Assembly: GCA_040384325.1 (NCBI GenBank) | Contig: JAZKJL010000001.1 | Location: forward strand, 248,001-312,000 | Length of the DNA stretch: 64,000 nucleotides | Origin: JACMLX01 sp040384325 | Lineage (GTDB): Bacteria > Gemmatimonadota > Gemmatimonadetes > Gemmatimonadales > Gemmatimonadaceae | Direction: 5' to 3' | Shown here: positions 59,877 through 64,000 of the stretch, in pieces | How the letters are laid out: every line of letters begins with the position of its first letter | Numbering within the stretch: position 1 is the first letter of the stretch | Program-made: the position numbers and the translations under genes | The notes under the pieces: model-generated | Seen by the model: the letters and a program-made list of their open reading frames with translations, nothing else | What the model was told of the DNA's origin: nothing | Database searches by the model: none

Positions 59877-61817
59877 ATGCCAGTCGCGACACTCCCGGAC
59901 ACCGGGATCGCCGCCGCCGTGGTCACGTCGTCGTCGGCCTCGTGGACGCGGGCCTGGCGCACACGCTGTGCGCTGCTGGTGCGGGTATTGGCGTTCTGGA
60001 TGGTGTGGTTCGCGCTGGCGCGGTTGCTCTTCCTCGGCTGGCACTGGGCGCTGATCCCGGCCGGCGACCGCACGCTGCTGCCGTTCGCCTTCGTGCACGG
60101 CGCGCGCATGGACCTGTCGGCGGCGGCCTACCTCACGGCGCTCTGCTGGCTGGTGCTGCTGCTGACGATCAGCGCACGCCGCACGATAGTGGAACGTGCG
60201 CTGGCCGTGGTGAGCGCCGTCTCGGTAGTGTTCGTGTCGCTGGTCACGCTCACCGACATCGGCACCTTCGGCCCGTGGCGTCGCCGGCTGGATGGTTCAC
60301 TGTGGACCTACCTGCAGACACCGCGCGAAGCGTACGCCTCGGCATCGTCGGTGGCGGTCACGCCGCTGCTGGTGCTGCTGCTGCTGCTGGTACCGCTGAC
60401 ATGGTGGCTGCTGCGCCGCAGCCTGCGCGACACGGTGCGGCAGCTGGAACCGGTGCGCGGCGTGGCGGCGATCGGCAGTGGCGTGGCGCTCTTCGTCACC
60501 GGCCTGCTGCTGGCGGTGCCGATTCGTGGTGGCCTGCAGTGGACGCCGCTCAACGAGAGCACCGTGCTCTTCTCGCGCTCCACCATGGCCAACCTCGGTG
60601 CGCAGAACGCCGGCTGGTACCTGCTCTACTCCACGCTGGCGCAGCAGAAGGAGCCGACCGGCAATCCATACGCCGTGCTCCCGGCGCGCGATGTCAGCGC
60701 TGCGATGGACAGCCTCTATCGCGGGCAGGATGTGTCGCCGGCGTCACTGCTGACGGTGGCACGACCGAACGTGATCCTGATCATCTGGGAGAGCTTCACC
60801 GCCAAGGTGGTCGCCCGCCTCGACGGAGTGCCCGACGTCACGCCGCAGTTCGAGCGCTGGTCGCATCAGGGCATCCTGTTCGACTCGCTGTTCGCGTCCG
60901 GTGAGCGCAGCGCGCAAGGCCTGGTGTCGATCCTGAGCGGCTTTCCGTCGGTGCCGAACGAGGCGATCATGGCACGCCCGCGCAAGGCGGCATCGCTGCC
61001 GCAACTGGGCCAGTCCCTGCGCGGCGCCGGGTATCACACGTCGTACTACTACGGCGGCGAACTCGCCTTCGCCAACATGAAGGCGTACGTGCTGAACGGC
61101 GGCTTCGACCGCGTCACCGGTGTCGAGGCGTTTCCCGATGCGCAACGGAATTCGAAGTGGGGTGCGCACGACCATGTGGTGCTGGAGCGCGCGCTGCAGG
61201 AGGTGTCGCACGAGGCGCGCCCGTTCTTCACCACCGTCTTCACACTCAGCAGCCACGAACCGTTCGAGGTGCCGGAGCCACCACACTTCCCCGGTGGCGA
61301 CGAGTCGACGCAGTTCCTCAACGCACACCACTACACCGACGCCAGCATCGGTCGCTTCCTCGATTCGGCGGCGGTGCAGCCGTGGTGGGACAGCACGCTG
61401 GTGGTGATCATCGCCGACCACGGGAGCCCGCTGCCGAACGGTCGCGCCGGCACCACCCGCTCCGTCCCCGACCGGCATCACATCCCGATGCTCTGGCTGG
61501 GCGGTGCGCTGCGCGTGCGCGACACGGTGATCCATCGCATCGGCGCCTCGGTGGACCTGGCGCCCACGTTGCTGACGCAGCTCGGCCTGCGCCGCGAGGG
61601 TTTCCGCTGGGGCCGCAACCTGCTCACCACCGGGCAGGACGGCTTCGCCTACTTCGCGAATAACGACGGCTTCGCCTTCATCGATGGCCGCGGCTGGCTG
61701 GTGTTCGACGAACGCGCCAACCGCACCGTGGAGCAGTCGCCCGGCGCCGGCGCCAGCCATCGGCGCAACGGCAGTGCGTTGTTGCAGGCCAGCTTCGCCG
61801 ACTACCTCGCCCGCTGA
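59877..61817 (+). CDS. LtaS-like sulfatase/phosphoglycerol transferase
   Basis: The 646-residue protein has five or so N-terminal transmembrane helices (about residues 20-220). A periplasmic sulfatase-fold domain follows: VILIIWESFTAKVV (first metal Glu), FASGERSAQGLVSILSG where Ser occupies the usual Thr nucleophile region, TVFTLSSHEPFEVP and VVIIADHGSPLP (metal Asp-His). This is the layout of lipoteichoic acid synthase and MdoB-type phosphoglycerol transferases. In a diderm, membrane glycan modification is more likely than lipoteichoic acid synthesis. It is divergent from the cyclase gene with only 27 bases between the starts. Confidence 0.87.
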   Translation: MPVATLPDTGIAAAVVTSSSASWTRAWRTRCALLVRVLAFWMVWFALARLLFLGWHWALIPAGDRTLLPFAFVHGARMDLSAAAYLTALCWLVLLLTISARRTIVERALAVVSAVSVVFVSLVTLTDIGTFGPWRRRLDGSLWTYLQTPREAYASASSVAVTPLLVLLLLLVPLTWWLLRRSLRDTVRQLEPVRGVAAIGSGVALFVTGLLLAVPIRGGLQWTPLNESTVLFSRSTMANLGAQNAGWYLLYSTLAQQKEPTGNPYAVLPARDVSAAMDSLYRGQDVSPASLLTVARPNVILIIWESFTAKVVARLDGVPDVTPQFERWSHQGILFDSLFASGERSAQGLVSILSGFPSVPNEAIMARPRKAASLPQLGQSLRGAGYHTSYYYGGELAFANMKAYVLNGGFDRVTGVEAFPDAQRNSKWGAHDHVVLERALQEVSHEARPFFTTVFTLSSHEPFEVPEPPHFPGGDESTQFLNAHHYTDASIGRFLDSAAVQPWWDSTLVVIIADHGSPLPNGRAGTTRSVPDRHHIPMLWLGGALRVRDTVIHRIGASVDLAPTLLTQLGLRREGFRWGRNLLTTGQDGFAYFANNDGFAFIDGRGWLVFDERANRTVEQSPGAGASHRRNGSALLQASFADYLAR

Positions 61818-61936
61818 GGGCGGGCATCGGCAGGCATTCCACGCCCGGCCCTCGCCCGGCACCCCGACGCGCCTTTGATTTGGCCCGGGCGCACCCGTCG
61901 CGTCCGCGTCCCGACCAGCCCCCGACCTCCCCGCCC

Positions 61937-64000
61937 ATGTCCGTGATGTCTCGTCGCCTCCTCGCCGCTGGCCTGGTGTCCGTGGCCGTCGCCTCGACCA
62001 GCCCCGTCGCCGCCCAGGCGCGGCGCACCACGACGGCCGCCGCACCCGCCGCCACGGCGCTCGACACGGCTGCGTTCCGCGCGATGCAGTTCCGCAACGT
62101 GGGGCCGTATCGCGGCGGTCGCGCCAACGCCGCTGCCGGCATTCCGACACAGCCGCTGACCTACTTCGCCGGCTACACCGGTGGTGGGCTCTGGCGCACC
62201 GACGACGCGGGCATCAACTGGCGCAACCTGTCCGACGCGTTCTTCGGCACCGGCTCCATCGGCGCCATCGCCGTGGCCCCGTCGGATGCGAACGTGCTCT
62301 ACGTCGGCACCGGCGAGGAAGCGATCCGCGGCCAGTCATCGAGTTACGGCGACGGCGTGTATCGCAGCACCGATCAGGGACGCACCTGGACCAACGTCGG
62401 ACTGCGCGCCACGCGCCAGATCTCGGCCGTGCGCGTGCACCCCACCGATCCGAACGTGGTCTACGTCGCGGCGCAGGGTGATCGCTGGAAGGCCTCGGCC
62501 GATCGCGGCATCTACCGCAGCAAGGATGGCGGGGCCACCTGGACGCTGGTGCTGAAGGGCGTCAACGCCTTCAGCGGCGCCAGCGACCTCTCGATGGACG
62601 CCAGCAACCCGCGCATCCTCTACGCCACGTTCTGGGATCACCAGCGCACGCCGTGGATGGTGCGCAGCGGTGGCGAGGGCAGCGGCATCTGGAAGTCGGT
62701 GGACGGCGGTGACAGCTGGACGCGCCTCACCGAAGGGCTGCCGTCGCTGATGGGCAAGATCGGCATCAGCGTGTCGCCGGCGAACGCGGATCGCGTGTTC
62801 GCGATCGTCGAGGCGGAGCGCGGCGGGTTGTATCGCTCCGACGACGCCGGGAAGACCTGGGCACGCCAGTCGGAGGATCGACTGATCCAGACGCGCAGCT
62901 GGTACTACATGAAGATCACGGCCGATCCGAAGAATGCCGACATCGTGTGGGTGATGAATGCGCCGGTGCTGAAGTCGATCGACGGCGGGCGCACCTTCCG
63001 CACCGTGGAGGCGACACATGGCGACAACCATTTCCTCTGGATCAACCCGACTGACAGCCGCTACATGATCAACGCCAACGATGGCGGCGTCTCGATCTCG
63101 ATGGATGGCGGCACCAGCTGGAGCTCGCAGGACAACCAGCCGACGGCGCAGTTCTACCACGTCACCACCGATCACGATTTCCCCTATCGCCTCTACTCGG
63201 GCCAGCAGGACAACTCGAGCGTGATCATCAAGAGCCGCAGCGACGGCTTCGCGATCGACGTGCGCGACTGGACCAACGGCCCCGGGTGCGAGAGCGCCAA
63301 CATCGGCGTCGGACCGAAGGACTCGCGCTACGTGTACGGTGGCTGCTATCAGGGCCTGATCGACGAGTTGGACCAGGAGACCGGCCTCACGCGTGACATC
63401 ATGCCGTGGCCGGCGATGAACCTCACCGAGCCCACCGACAAGACGCGCTTCCGCTTCAACTGGACGGCGCCGATCCGTGTCTCACAGCACGACGGCAACG
63501 TGGTCTATCACGGCGGCAACGTGTTGTTCAAGTCCACCGATCGCGGACAGAGCTGGGCGCCGCTGGGTGGCGACCTGACGAAGAACGACAAGGCGCGGCA
63601 GGGCAAGGGTGGTGGCCCGATCACCAACGAGGGCGCCGGCGGTGAGGTGTACGGCACGATCGTGGTGATCCACGAGTCGCCGCACGATGCCAAGGTGCTC
63701 TACGTCGGCACCGACGACGGCGTGGTGCAGCTCACGCGCGACGGTGGCGCGACCTGGACCAACGTCACGCCGAAGGGCCTGGCCGACGGCCTCACCAACG
63801 AGATCGAGGTGTCGCCGCACGATCCCGCCACCGTGTATGTGGCGTATCGCACCGATCGCATCGGCGACAACACGCCGCACCTGTTCCGCTCCACCGACTA
63901 CGGCGCCACCTGGACGCGTGTGGTGAACGGCTTCCGCGAGGGCGAGCCGGTGCGCGTGGTGCGCGAGGATCCGACGAAGAAGGGATTGCTCTACGCCGGC
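61937..64000 (+). CDS. Large secreted BNR/VPS10-type repeat protein, 3' end beyond window
   Basis: The frame is open from 61937 to the right edge (688 codons, no stop). It begins with a signal peptide (RRLLAAGLVSVAVASTSPVAAQ) and then carries at least ten Asp-box repeats such as GLWRTDDAGINW, GVYRSTDQGRTW, GIYRSKDGGATW, GIWKSVDGGDSW and LFRSTDYGATW, the pattern of multi-bladed beta-propellers in sialidase/sortilin-like proteins. Proteins of this kind are abundant in Gemmatimonadota-type genomes; the ligand or substrate is unknown. Confidence 0.9.
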   Translation, partial: MSVMSRRLLAAGLVSVAVASTSPVAAQARRTTTAAAPAATALDTAAFRAMQFRNVGPYRGGRANAAAGIPTQPLTYFAGYTGGGLWRTDDAGINWRNLSDAFFGTGSIGAIAVAPSDANVLYVGTGEEAIRGQSSSYGDGVYRSTDQGRTWTNVGLRATRQISAVRVHPTDPNVVYVAAQGDRWKASADRGIYRSKDGGATWTLVLKGVNAFSGASDLSMDASNPRILYATFWDHQRTPWMVRSGGEGSGIWKSVDGGDSWTRLTEGLPSLMGKIGISVSPANADRVFAIVEAERGGLYRSDDAGKTWARQSEDRLIQTRSWYYMKITADPKNADIVWVMNAPVLKSIDGGRTFRTVEATHGDNHFLWINPTDSRYMINANDGGVSISMDGGTSWSSQDNQPTAQFYHVTTDHDFPYRLYSGQQDNSSVIIKSRSDGFAIDVRDWTNGPGCESANIGVGPKDSRYVYGGCYQGLIDELDQETGLTRDIMPWPAMNLTEPTDKTRFRFNWTAPIRVSQHDGNVVYHGGNVLFKSTDRGQSWAPLGGDLTKNDKARQGKGGGPITNEGAGGEVYGTIVVIHESPHDAKVLYVGTDDGVVQLTRDGGATWTNVTPKGLADGLTNEIEVSPHDPATVYVAYRTDRIGDNTPHLFRSTDYGATWTRVVNGFREGEPVRVVREDPTKKGLLYAG

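Overview
The window is a GC-rich bacterial chromosome segment whose gene content, heavy use of ATGA/TGATG overlaps and run of secreted S9-peptidase, amidohydrolase and BNR-repeat proteins fit Gemmatimonadota best. This assignment is an inference from composition and protein style; no rRNA or tRNA gene is visible. Genes are densely packed and no phage or transposase gene was found.

Left part (1-11420): a truncated DabA-type inorganic carbon protein sits directly downstream of, and overlaps, a SulP anion transporter. Next come a secreted lectin-fold protein, a methyltransferase and a MauG/CcpA-type di-haem peroxidase, all on the minus strand. A complete MacA-MacB-TolC type tripartite efflux operon follows on the plus strand.

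Branched-chain amino acid block (11421-22388): a small GxxExxY (PD-(D/E)XK-like) gene lies inside a cassette bounded by 42-bp inverted repeats. It is followed by ilvD and then ilvB-ilvN-ilvC-leuA-leuC-leuD-leuB. Between ilvD and ilvB there is a 43-codon leader peptide rich in Leu, Val and Ile followed by two strong hairpins, which reads as a classical attenuator.

Middle (22389-37564): housekeeping and secreted enzymes (S9 peptidase, YigZ, chemoreceptor, RsmC-like and RsuA-like RNA modification enzymes, DUF1801, amidohydrolase, FAH hydrolase). These are followed by a five-gene coupled operon of a split DUF4331 pair, a TPR protein, a HupE/UreJ-like membrane protein and a DUF6702 protein.

Accessory part (37601-56163): a two-gene minus-strand operon pairs a CHAT (caspase-like) protease with a lipase-fold hydrolase, a plausible protease-effector system. 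Beyond a long perfect hairpin lie glycogen genes: a GH57 enzyme and an alpha-glucan phosphorylase on the minus strand, glycogen synthase and a GH57 branching enzyme on the plus strand. The plus-strand glycogen operon runs directly into seven genes that look like a dedicated amide- or peptide-forming pathway: three ordinary ATP-grasp proteins, one circularly permuted ATP-grasp protein, two esterase-fold enzymes and a GCS2 carboxylate-amine ligase.

Right part (56164-64000): a second GxxExxY cassette, bounded by 53-bp inverted repeats unrelated in sequence to those of the first, is followed by an alpha/beta hydrolase, a patatin-like lipoprotein, a cyclase-family protein lacking its usual metal histidines, an LtaS-like sulfatase and the start of a large BNR-repeat secreted protein.

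The most interesting candidates are the two inverted-repeat nuclease cassettes, the CHAT-hydrolase pair and the ATP-grasp/GCS2 cluster.
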